Shown here one piece after another: positions 40,099 to 47,187 of a stretch of 47,717 nucleotides of DNA. The number at the start of each line of letters is the position of its first letter. The first letter of the stretch is position 1. The translations under genes and the position numbers were made by a program. A model generated the notes under the pieces. That model ran no database searches, was not told where the DNA came from, and saw nothing but the letters and a program-made list of their open reading frames with translations. This stretch comes from an uncultured bacterium (GTDB taxonomy: Bacteria; Bacteroidota; Rhodothermia; Rhodothermales; Rubricoccaceae): positions 1-47,717 of the forward strand of contig CANLSR010000016.1 of assembly GCA_947493945.1 (NCBI GenBank), written 5' to 3'.

Positions 40099-41390
40099 GC
40101 GGAGGCCTCAACGGGCAGGCGATTGTCGCCCCGCCCTCCTTCGACCCCGCTGACCCCGACGACCCGGCCCACCTCCGCCTGCTCTACGGAGTCCCCGCGG
40201 ACGTCTCCGGCGACCACGTCAGAGAGTACGTCCGGCTTGCCCGGCAGGAGTCCGAGGCCGGGCGAGCCTACGAGACGGCGCTCCTCCGCCTGCGGGGACG
40301 CGCCGCAGCGCTCGGGGCCTGGACGCCCTCCCCCACCGTCGGCCGCGCCGTGCTGGCCGCCCCGCCCGGAGTGAGCGCCCGCGAGGCCGTCTCCATCGGG
40401 ACGCTCGCGGAGCCCCCGCCCCGCCGCTGGACCGTGGCCGGACTGGTCCCCGAGGGTGCCCCGTCGATCCTCGCCGGGCACTCAGGCCTCGGCAAGAGCT
40501 ACGTAGCCCTGCTCCTGTCGCTCTGCGTCTGCATGGGGCGCCCGTTCCTCGGCCGCGACACCCGCCGTGCCTCCGTCCTCTGGGTCGACCGCGAGCTCGA
40601 CCAGGACGAGATGGCCCGGCGCTCGTTCGCCGTCGCGCGCGGGCTCGGGTTGGACCGACCACCCGACACGCTGTACTACCTCCGCCCAGACGAGCCTGTC
40701 GGCAGCGAGTCGACCCAGGCCCTGGTGCTCAGTGCCGTGGAGCGGTTCGGCGTCGGGCTCACCGTCTTGGACAGCTTGACGCTCGGGGCGCTAGGCGACA
40801 CCAAGGAGCAGCGGGACGTGGTCGCCGTGATGCGCCATGTCGAGGCGTGGGGGACGTCGCTCTCCATCGACCACATCACCAAGAGCGCGGCGGCTGGCAA
40901 CCAGTCGTCGGCCACGATCTTCGGGAGCGGGATGAAGCGGGCCGTCGCGCGCTCGACGTTCTTCCTCGCACCCGCGGGGGACGCCCTCGCCTTGCGCCCC
41001 GACAAGTCCAACTTCGGCGCGGCGTCGAGCCCGGTCTACCTCCGAGCGTCGCACCTCGCCGACGAGCGGGGTCAGCCCGAGGTCACGTTCGAGACACTCG
41101 ACACGGCGGACGACGCGCTTCGGGGAGCGGAGGACCACGCCCCGGCCCACGAGCAGACGCTGTTCGCGATCCTCCGGCTGTTCGAAACCGGCGGCGGACC
41201 CGTCGCGCTGGCGACGCTGGCGGCGGAGCGGGAAGCCAAGGAGAGCACGATCCGGAACCACATCTCGAAGCTCGGCAGCCGGGTCGTCAAGCACGGAGAC
41301 AACACGTACTCCCCAGCCGACTCCCGGTCGGGAACGCCGGGGAGTGAGGCCGGGAACGAGGCGAGAGAATCCGACCAGAGCCGCCCCTGA
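40095..41390 (+). CDS. RepA-like AAA ATPase (AAA_25/RecA fold)
   Basis: A 431-residue ATPase of the RepA-like helicase group found in plasmids and mobilizable islands. Walker A is at 128-135 (AGHSGLGKSYVALLLSLCVC); Walker B-like strands are ASVLWVDRELDQDEMARRSF and GVGLTVLDSLTLGALGD; the sensor region is SLSIDHITKSAAAGNQSSAT. A C-terminal winged helix (about 355-400, LATLAAEREAKESTIRNHIS) probably binds DNA. Start ATG at 40095, coupled to the HTH gene. It may start replication of the excised circle. Confidence 0.9.
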   Translation: MSGGLNGQAIVAPPSFDPADPDDPAHLRLLYGVPADVSGDHVREYVRLARQESEAGRAYETALLRLRGRAAALGAWTPSPTVGRAVLAAPPGVSAREAVSIGTLAEPPPRRWTVAGLVPEGAPSILAGHSGLGKSYVALLLSLCVCMGRPFLGRDTRRASVLWVDRELDQDEMARRSFAVARGLGLDRPPDTLYYLRPDEPVGSESTQALVLSAVERFGVGLTVLDSLTLGALGDTKEQRDVVAVMRHVEAWGTSLSIDHITKSAAAGNQSSATIFGSGMKRAVARSTFFLAPAGDALALRPDKSNFGAASSPVYLRASHLADERGQPEVTFETLDTADDALRGAEDHAPAHEQTLFAILRLFETGGGPVALATLAAEREAKESTIRNHISKLGSRVVKHGDNTYSPADSRSGTPGSEAGNEARESDQSRP

Positions 41391-41480
41391 CAGTGATCGC
41401 GCCGAAGGGGATCGGCCGATGTCCTCCTGACCCGGAGAAGAGCGCTCTCCAAGACAACCGCCAGCAGAGCCGATGCGGGG

Positions 41481-41511
41481 TGGCAAGTAGTGTTTTCGTA
41501 TGCACAAAAAC
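41481..41511. repeat. 31-bp leader repeat, copy 1 (before mobC)
   Basis: This sequence matches 42030-42060 at 26 of 31 positions. Shared blocks are TGGCAAGT, TGTT and TCGTATG, ending ACA-AAAC. It contains an inverted repeat GTTTT...AAAAC around CGTATGCAC. It lies 86 bases before the mobC start. See copy 2. Confidence 0.8.
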
Positions 41512-41596
41512 CTTCCGCCGCCCCGCCTGACCCATTCGCAGTCGACCCGGCCAGGGGCCGTGCCGATGCTCAAGCGAGAACCCAACCGACTGACCC

Positions 41597-42001
41597 ATGT
41601 CCGAGGAATTCGATGACCCACAATCCGACCGCTCGCGAGGCGGTCGGCCGCGCATGGACCCCGCACTACGACGACGTAGCCGTGTTCTGTTTCGACTGAA
41701 GGCCCGCGAGAAGGTCAGGATTCAGAAAGCCGCTACCCGGTCGGGTCTCACTCTGTCGGCATACGTGCGAAGCAAGGTGCTCGTCGGCGGCCCCAAACCG
41801 AGGGTGAGCCGCGAGGTTCGAGACCGGCTTCGCAACCTCGGCGTCCGCACCAACGCCTTCGCTCGGCAAGCGAACATCGAAGGACGAATGCCGAACGAGG
41901 CTCAGCTCGACGGGCTCCTCGACGAACTCCGCCAAATGCTTCGTAGGCTGCACCGGGACCTCGGCAACGACGTGACTGGCCCGAAGAACGGCGCGACTTG
42001 A
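41597..42001 (+). CDS. mobC: MobC-type relaxosome accessory protein
   Basis: A 134-residue basic protein. A ribbon-helix-helix-like half (about 28-65: RVLFRLKAREKVRIQKAATR, SGLTLSAYVRSKVLVG) precedes the MobC motif LRNLGVRTNAFARQANIEGR, matching the family pattern of L..G.N.NQ.AR..N. MobC helps the relaxase open oriT DNA. In other mobilizable elements a relaxase gene follows mobC directly; here the next gene is a PLD-domain protein, so no relaxase is visible. Start ATG at 41597. Confidence 0.85.
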   Translation: MSEEFDDPQSDRSRGGRPRMDPALRRRSRVLFRLKAREKVRIQKAATRSGLTLSAYVRSKVLVGGPKPRVSREVRDRLRNLGVRTNAFARQANIEGRMPNEAQLDGLLDELRQMLRRLHRDLGNDVTGPKNGAT

Positions 42002-42029
42002 CTCCGGCGAACAGCCAACCGGCCACGCC

Positions 42030-42060
42030 TGGCAAGTTATGTTCTCGTATGGACAGAAAC
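42030..42060. repeat. 31-bp leader repeat, copy 2 (before the PLD gene)
   Basis: Second copy of the element at 41481-41511, in direct orientation, 70 bases before the preferred PLD start. Of the five differences, one pair (T to C and A to G) keeps the internal stem pairable if one A is bulged. Shared position before two genes suggests a common promoter/operator or a recombination footprint. Confidence 0.8.
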
Positions 42061-42129
42061 GGCGTGGTGGCCATCCTTGAAGCCACGTGGCGAGGCGCCG
42101 ATAAGACCCTTCCACTCTCGCCCTGTCCC

Positions 42130-42861
42130 GTGCGCTTCCTCACGACCTCCGGCGTCGCCGCCGCCCTCGAAGACCTCACCCGCGACGCCCGCCGTCAGCT
42201 CGTCCTCGTCACCCCTTACCTCAAGCTCTCCGCCAACTTCGCGGACCGACTGGCCGACGCCGACGCCCGCGGCGTCCAGATCACGCTCCTCTACGGCAAA
42301 GATGATCTGGCGCCCGCCCAGCGCAAGACGCTCGAGGCCCTCGACCACCTCACGCTCCACTACTACGAGCACCTCCACGCGAAGTGCTACTACAACGAGA
42401 GCCGGCTCATCATCTCGTCGATGAACCTCTACGAGTACTCGGAAAAGACCAACCGCGAGATGGGCGTGCTCGTCGAGTCCGGCACCGACGTCTACCACCA
42501 GGCCGTCGAGGAGGCCGAGTCCATCATGCGGGCCGGGGAGAAGCCACTCCGCGAGAAGGCGAAACGGTCCCGCGCGCCCCGTTCGAAGAAGGTCGCACCG
42601 AGCACCGACGACCGCGGCCTGCTCGCCAAGGTCGCCGACCGCGTCAAGAAGGCGACCGCTCCGACGGGCCACTGCCTCCGCTGCGGGAGCGACGTCCCGC
42701 TCGACCCCGAAGCGCCGTACTGCAAAAAGTGCTTCGGAAGCTGGGTCCGGTTCAAGAACCCGTCCTACGAGGAGTCTCACTGCCACGCCTGCGGGAAGGA
42801 CCAAAAGAGTTCTCTGAAGAAGCCCGTGTGCCTCCCATGCTATCGGAAGCTGGCAGCGTAG
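42130..42861 (+). CDS. PLD-domain protein with a C-terminal double zinc ribbon
   Basis: A 243-residue protein. Residues 1-125 are one phospholipase D-like domain (FLTTSGVAAALEDLTRDARR, LVLVTPYLKLSANFADRLAD) with an HxK motif at 83-85 (HLHAKCYYNESRLIISSMNL); the Asp of HKD is not evident. A basic linker leads to a zinc ribbon pair with CxxC knuckles at 182/185, 198/201, 218/221 and 234/237. PLD domains of this size occur in restriction and DNA-processing nucleases that act as dimers. I prefer GTG at 42130 because relatives begin at this FLTTS position; ATG at 42049 or an earlier start is possible. It converges with the mrr-like gene 9 bases away. Likely a defence gene (inference). Confidence 0.8.
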   Translation: MRFLTTSGVAAALEDLTRDARRQLVLVTPYLKLSANFADRLADADARGVQITLLYGKDDLAPAQRKTLEALDHLTLHYYEHLHAKCYYNESRLIISSMNLYEYSEKTNREMGVLVESGTDVYHQAVEEAESIMRAGEKPLREKAKRSRAPRSKKVAPSTDDRGLLAKVADRVKKATAPTGHCLRCGSDVPLDPEAPYCKKCFGSWVRFKNPSYEESHCHACGKDQKSSLKKPVCLPCYRKLAA

Positions 42862-42870
42862 CGGCCAGAC

Positions 42871-43884
42871 CTACCCCTCGTCGTCACTGTCTTCCAGCGG
42901 TTCGGGGACGTACACCTTCCGGAGCGGGAGCAGCCCCTTGTACCGCGGGTCGAGCGCGTCGTAGTGCTGGAGCACGAGGCTAACGACCTCCTCGCCGTTC
43001 ATCGTCCGGAGGTTCGCTTTGCTCCGCGCGAACTCGGCCGCGGTCCCCTTGAATCCGCCGAGCGTCACGAACAGCCCGTACTCCCCGGCCTCGACCATCC
43101 CGTAGAGTTGCGACACGGCGGGGCGCCCGATCGTCCCCTCCTCGCTCTTGACCTGGACCTTGATGATCGGCGGCTCCAACCCAAGTGCGTCCTTGTAGGC
43201 CACCACGTCGACCCCGTGGTCCGGACCCGGCGGCGACACCCGCGTCCGGTACCCCATCACGTTGAGCAAGTGGCCGACGAACTCGGCGAAGGGGTGCCCT
43301 TTCAACTCTCGTGCTAGCCGCTTCGCGACGAAGTCCCGTGTCGACTGCTCGATGGCACCGGCCTCCCGGGCCACCTCGGCCGGGGCATCAGCGGCGGGCC
43401 CGACGGTCGTCCCCGCCAGAGCGGCGTCGTACTCGTCGGCGTAGTTCTTGACCTGGAAGAAGCTCAGCGCGCTGCCGATCTCATAGAGGGCGCCCTGCGA
43501 GAACCGAGTCCGTGCGAAGTCGCCGAGCCACGCGACTGGCCGGTGGTGGGGGTAGCCTGGCTCCGGCTTCGCCGAGTATCGGTAGTCCCCCGTCACGCGG
43601 CCGACGTGGATCCGTCGGTCACGCTTCGAGGGGTACGCCACGAGGTCCCCGACTGCCATCTCGTGGACAAACCGGTAGAGCTGGCCGGCGTTGTTGGCCA
43701 CCTGCGTCGGCGTCTTGTCTGGGTAAGTCTGGCTTACCAGCGCCTTGAACGCCTCGCGGTCGTCGGGAAGATCCGAGAGGTCTGGCACGGCCACCCAGCC
43801 GAGCCCGATGACCTTGTGCTTGAGGAAGAGCGTATCGGCGTCGCCGGTCTTACCACCGTGGATGCCCCAGAGCGTGTTGTCCAT
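42871..43884 (-). CDS. Mrr-type restriction endonuclease with N-terminal EVE/PUA-like domain
   Basis: A 337-residue protein. The first 150 residues look like a PUA/EVE-type reader (LWGIHGGKTGDADTLFLKHK, GLGWVAVPDLSDL, AVGDLVAYPSKRDRRIHVGR), a fold that can bind modified bases. The C-terminal part (about 180-310) is an Mrr-like PD-(D/E)xK nuclease: Glu201 in PFAEFVGHLLNVMGY, Asp226 in GPDHGVDVVAY and QVK at 244-246 in IIKVQVKSEEG. Mrr enzymes cut DNA with modified bases (type IV restriction). Start ATG at 43884. Convergent with the PLD gene and divergent from darT. Confidence 0.88.
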   Translation of the reverse strand: MDNTLWGIHGGKTGDADTLFLKHKVIGLGWVAVPDLSDLPDDREAFKALVSQTYPDKTPTQVANNAGQLYRFVHEMAVGDLVAYPSKRDRRIHVGRVTGDYRYSAKPEPGYPHHRPVAWLGDFARTRFSQGALYEIGSALSFFQVKNYADEYDAALAGTTVGPAADAPAEVAREAGAIEQSTRDFVAKRLARELKGHPFAEFVGHLLNVMGYRTRVSPPGPDHGVDVVAYKDALGLEPPIIKVQVKSEEGTIGRPAVSQLYGMVEAGEYGLFVTLGGFKGTAAEFARSKANLRTMNGEEVVSLVLQHYDALDPRYKGLLPLRKVYVPEPLEDSDDEG

Positions 43885-43970
43885 GCTGTCGTCAAGAAGG
43901 AAATGGCAAGTCTAACGGTACGCTGCCGCCACAGCCCTCACCGACGCGGGCCGGCTACTTTGGCGCCGTC

Positions 43971-44615
43971 ATGCCCGCCCCACCCCGCCCCTGTCTCCTC
44001 TACCACTTCGTCCACCTCGACACGTTGCCCGCCATCCTCGCCGCCGGCGAGCTGTTAAGCACGAACCGACTGGCGGAGCAGGAGGAGCGGCCCGCACGCG
44101 ACATCGCGAGCTCCAGCCTTCAGCACCGACGCGCCCAGACACGTGTCCCCCTCGGCGGCACCCTTCACGACTACGTCCCGTTCTACTTCGCCCCACGCTC
44201 CCCGATGCTCTACCGCATCGGGAAGGAGTGGGAGCAGGCGGGTGAGCCGGACACGCGCGACCTCGTCTACCTCGTCTCGTCCGTCGAGCAGGTCGAGGCC
44301 CACGGCCTCCCGTTCACGTTCTCGCTCTACCACGCCGTCACCCGGCCGAACGCGTTCCTCACCGACCCCGCCGACCTCCACCGCGTCGACTGGCCGCTAA
44401 TGAAAGGCCGGATGTGGACCGACACCCGCGACGACAACGACCGCCAGCGCCGACGGCAGGCCGAGTTCCTCGTCCGCGACCGGCTCCCGCTCTCGGCCCT
44501 CGAAGGCTTCGCCGCGTTCGATGGCGACCGGGCCGACCACGCGGCGGCGCTCATCGGCGAGCACGGTCTCGGCCTCCGCGGCAAGCCGATGCCGGAGTGG
44601 TACTTCACCCCCTGA
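43971..44615 (+). CDS. darT: DarT-family ssDNA ADP-ribosyltransferase toxin
   Basis: A 214-residue DUF4433 protein. Family features are YHFVHLDTLPAILAAGELLS at the start, the HDYVPFYFAPRSPMLYRIGK segment, LVYLVSSVEQV, and the catalytic Glu165 in RRRQAEFLVRDRLPL. DarT attaches ADP-ribose to thymidine in single-stranded DNA and stops phage or host replication. Start ATG at 43971; a TACTTTGG promoter-like box ends only 8 bases before it, so the mRNA may be nearly leaderless. darG follows 37 bases downstream, so toxin and antitoxin are co-expressed. Confidence 0.93.
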   Translation: MPAPPRPCLLYHFVHLDTLPAILAAGELLSTNRLAEQEERPARDIASSSLQHRRAQTRVPLGGTLHDYVPFYFAPRSPMLYRIGKEWEQAGEPDTRDLVYLVSSVEQVEAHGLPFTFSLYHAVTRPNAFLTDPADLHRVDWPLMKGRMWTDTRDDNDRQRRRQAEFLVRDRLPLSALEGFAAFDGDRADHAAALIGEHGLGLRGKPMPEWYFTP

Positions 44616-44652
44616 TCGTATCTTCCGATCGCCTCTCTCTCCTCCGTTTTCC

Positions 44653-45738
44653 ATGATCGAGCGTACCACCGGTGATTTGCTCCAGGCCCCGGTCGAGGCG
44701 CTCGTCAACACGGTCAACTGTGTCGGCGTGATGGGGAAGGGGATCGCGCTCCAGTTCCGGAAGGCGTTCCCCGAGAGCTACACGCACTACAAAGCGGCCT
44801 GCGATGAGGGAGCCGTCCAGCTCGGCCGAGTCCTCATCTTCGACCGTGGCGGGCTGGCGCCCGACGCCCCCGGCCCCCGCTACATCGTCCAGTTCCCGAC
44901 CAAGGGCCACTGGCGGAGCAAGTCTGACCTTGGAGACATCGAGGCCGGCCTCGCTGACCTCGTCGCGACCGTCCGCCAGCTCAGCATCCAGTCCATCGCG
45001 ATCCCACCGCTTGGGAGCGGCAACGGCGGCCTCCACTGGCCCGACGTCCGCGACCGCATCGAGGCTGCCTTCGCCGGCCTCCCCGACGTCCGCGTCCTCC
45101 TTTACGAGCCGGGCGGCGCGCCCCGCGCCCAGAACCTCCGCGTCCAGACCAAGCGGCCCAACATGACGCCGGGCCGCGCGGCGACCGTCGCCCTCGTCGA
45201 CGCCTACGGCGCGCTCGAATACCCGCTCACGGCCATCGAGGTCCAGAAGCTGGCCTACTTCGGCGCCGAGGCCGGCCTCCTCGACCGCCTCGAGTTCGTG
45301 GCCCACCAGTTCGGGCCGTACGCCGAGGCCCTCCACCACGTCCTCCGCGACATGGACGGCCACTTCGTCACCGGCGCCGGCGACCGCGACCAGGTGCGGA
45401 CCGAGCTAGCGCTCCTCCCAGGCGCGCTCGGCGAGGCCCGCGACACGCTCGCGGAGCAGCCAGCTGAGCGCCACCTCGACAGCCGTCTCGGCGCCGTCCG
45501 CGATCTGATCGAGGGGTTCGAGACACCCTACGGGATGGAGTTGCTGGCAACCGTCCACTGGGTCATGAACCGGGCGCCCGGCGCACTCGACGATGTGGAG
45601 GCGACGGTCCGAGGCGTCCACGCATGGAGCGACCGGAAGCGACGCCAGATGCGCGCGGCCGACGTTGAGGAGGCGTGGCGCCATCTCCGCGATCGGGGGT
45701 GGACGCCCGCGCCCGCGCCTGCCGTTCCCCTTGGCTAA
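44653..45738 (+). CDS. darG: DarG macrodomain antitoxin
   Basis: A 361-residue antitoxin. Residues 1-155 are a macrodomain (MIERTTGDLLQAPVEALVNT, VNCVGVMGKGIALQFRKAFP, IAIPPLGSGNGGLHW) that removes ADP-ribose from DNA. The C-terminal half (about 170-350, TVALVDAYGALEYPLTAIEV, QKLAYFGAEAGLLDRLEF) is the domain that in DarG also binds and blocks DarT. Full family length, so it should be active. ATG at 44653 begins exactly at the macrodomain. Convergent with the DUF3883 gene (4-base overlap). DarTG systems are known to defend against phage. Confidence 0.94.
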   Translation: MIERTTGDLLQAPVEALVNTVNCVGVMGKGIALQFRKAFPESYTHYKAACDEGAVQLGRVLIFDRGGLAPDAPGPRYIVQFPTKGHWRSKSDLGDIEAGLADLVATVRQLSIQSIAIPPLGSGNGGLHWPDVRDRIEAAFAGLPDVRVLLYEPGGAPRAQNLRVQTKRPNMTPGRAATVALVDAYGALEYPLTAIEVQKLAYFGAEAGLLDRLEFVAHQFGPYAEALHHVLRDMDGHFVTGAGDRDQVRTELALLPGALGEARDTLAEQPAERHLDSRLGAVRDLIEGFETPYGMELLATVHWVMNRAPGALDDVEATVRGVHAWSDRKRRQMRAADVEEAWRHLRDRGWTPAPAPAVPLG

Positions 45739-46973
45739 GACTCCCCATTCCCGGCATCACGTGTAGGGGCGTACCTCCACGAGGCGGGCTCCGAGCTCCA
45801 ACCCGACGACGACGTGACCACGTTGCCGAGGTCCTCCACCTCGGGATCGCCGTCGATGTCCCAGACCCGCCAGAGCCGCCAGGCCGGGTCGCGCTCCGCG
45901 TGGCGACGCTCGCTCTCGGAGAGCCAGAATCCGTAGCCGGAGTCGCGCCGTTCCGTCGTCGTTTTGATCTCGACGTGCCGCTCAGTCCCGTCGGTCTCGA
46001 ACGTGAGCAGGTCGTACCCCGAGGCTGTGCCCGTGATTGAGACCAGTTCGACATCGCCGGCGAGGGTTCCGCGGTCCGCCTCGGTGAGTCGCCGCCGCTC
46101 GCGCTCGTAGCAAAAGCGTTCACCCTTGAGGCCGGTCCGCTCGCGCCTCCGGGCCTCGGCCTCGCGCCGCGCCAGTTCGGTCGCCCACTCTTTCCGCTTC
46201 TTCGGCACACTCACTCTGCCGTCGAACCGGGGGAGCACGCACCTCGCCACGATCCAGAGGTAGGACTGGATCTCGATGGGGCGGAGGGGGCCGTAGCGAG
46301 GCTCCAGCCAGCGGCCCACGATGTCGACGAGCCGGAGGACGGCCTCGTATCCCTCCCACGTCACGCGGCCCATGAGCGGCGTCTCGTCGCCGTAGTAGCG
46401 GAGGGCCGCCTGGAACGGGCCGGACTTGATGGGCACGTAGCGCTGCTCGTCGTCGGCGATGAAGGCCAGGAACGCCAAGAAGTCCCACGGGCACCCGAGC
46501 CGGTGGTCGCGGAGGTAGTCGGCGAACCGGTCGAACCGAGGGCCGAACGCATCAGGGTGGGTTGGGCCGTCGAAGAGGTGGACCAGCTCAGCATCGAGCG
46601 CGGCCCTCTCCGCCTCGGTCCCCTCCTTCTGCGTCATGTAGAGAGCCCGGCCCGAGTTCCCTTTGTCGCCGTAGCGCATCTCGAGGAGGTTTTCGCTCTC
46701 CATCGTGGCTCGGACGACGGCGCCTGTGATCCGGCCTGGCTCGTCCCGCCACTCGTCCCACCGATCGCGCTGGAGGGCGCGGCGGGCGCTGACGTAGACG
46801 GCGTCCTTGTACTCGACCTCGTCGGCCTGGAAGAACGGATGGTCGAAGTCCTCGAACGGTCGGTGCTCAGGGTCCCGAGCCTCGACGTCATCGAGGAACC
46901 CGTGATGAGCGTGGGCGAAGAGGTTTTCAGGACCCATCGCTGTCAGAGCGTCCGACTCGGCGGTTCTTGTCAT
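45735..46973 (-). CDS. DUF3883 (PD-(D/E)xK-like) domain protein
   Basis: A 412-residue protein. The first 270 residues have no family I recognise (ALYMTQKEGTEAERAALDAE, LGCPWDFLAFLAFIADDEQR, YGPLRPIEIQSYLWIVARCV). The C-terminal part (about 285-395) is a DUF3883 domain: GERFCYERERRRLTEADRGT, then TASGYDLLTFETDGTERHVE followed by IKTT, giving the Asp and ExK of a nuclease-like core, and a WRLWRVWDIDGDPEV strand. DUF3883 occurs in restriction and defence proteins. ATG at 46973 gives the longest product; ATG at 46937 would overlap the stop of the upstream gene remnant by 11 bases, suggesting coupling before the IS insertion. Confidence 0.8.
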   Translation of the reverse strand: MTRTAESDALTAMGPENLFAHAHHGFLDDVEARDPEHRPFEDFDHPFFQADEVEYKDAVYVSARRALQRDRWDEWRDEPGRITGAVVRATMESENLLEMRYGDKGNSGRALYMTQKEGTEAERAALDAELVHLFDGPTHPDAFGPRFDRFADYLRDHRLGCPWDFLAFLAFIADDEQRYVPIKSGPFQAALRYYGDETPLMGRVTWEGYEAVLRLVDIVGRWLEPRYGPLRPIEIQSYLWIVARCVLPRFDGRVSVPKKRKEWATELARREAEARRRERTGLKGERFCYERERRRLTEADRGTLAGDVELVSITGTASGYDLLTFETDGTERHVEIKTTTERRDSGYGFWLSESERRHAERDPAWRLWRVWDIDGDPEVEDLGNVVTSSSGWSSEPASWRYAPTRDAGNGES

Positions 46974-47187
46974 TCTCCCGGTGAGCTTGGTTTCGGGCCT
47001 GTCTCTCGCCGTACTCCTGCTCGTGCTTCTTCAGCAGGTTGTCGAGCGTATCGGCGTGCCGCCGTAGCTGGCGACGGATGGCAGGGCTTCCCATGACCCG
47101 AGCGGCGCGGTAGGCGTACCGAGGGAAGTTGGTAGGGCCAACGTGCGAGTACGATCGGAAGAGGCGACTCGAACTAAACTGGGCGTC
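46927..47187 (-). pseudogene. C-terminal remnant of a gene cut by the IS3 element
   Basis: On the minus strand one frame runs from the IS end at 47187 without a stop to TGA at 46927-46929, 86 codons (DAQFSSSRLFRSYSHVG, NFPRYAYRAARVMGSPAIRR, QLRRHADTLDNLLKKHEQEY). Codons end mostly in G or C, as in real genes here. There is no start codon upstream before the IS boundary. It looks like the tail of a gene that was first in an operon with the DUF3883 gene. A chance open frame cannot be excluded; no family recognised. Confidence 0.45.

Noticed and set aside
41500..41616. A 38-codon open frame starting in leader repeat copy 1
   Set aside because: It overlaps the mobC start, has no family similarity, and its ATG is part of the repeated motif rather than a clear start.
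41481..42060. Integron attC sites
   Set aside because: The repeats lack the paired attC core boxes, and the integrase is not of the IntI type.
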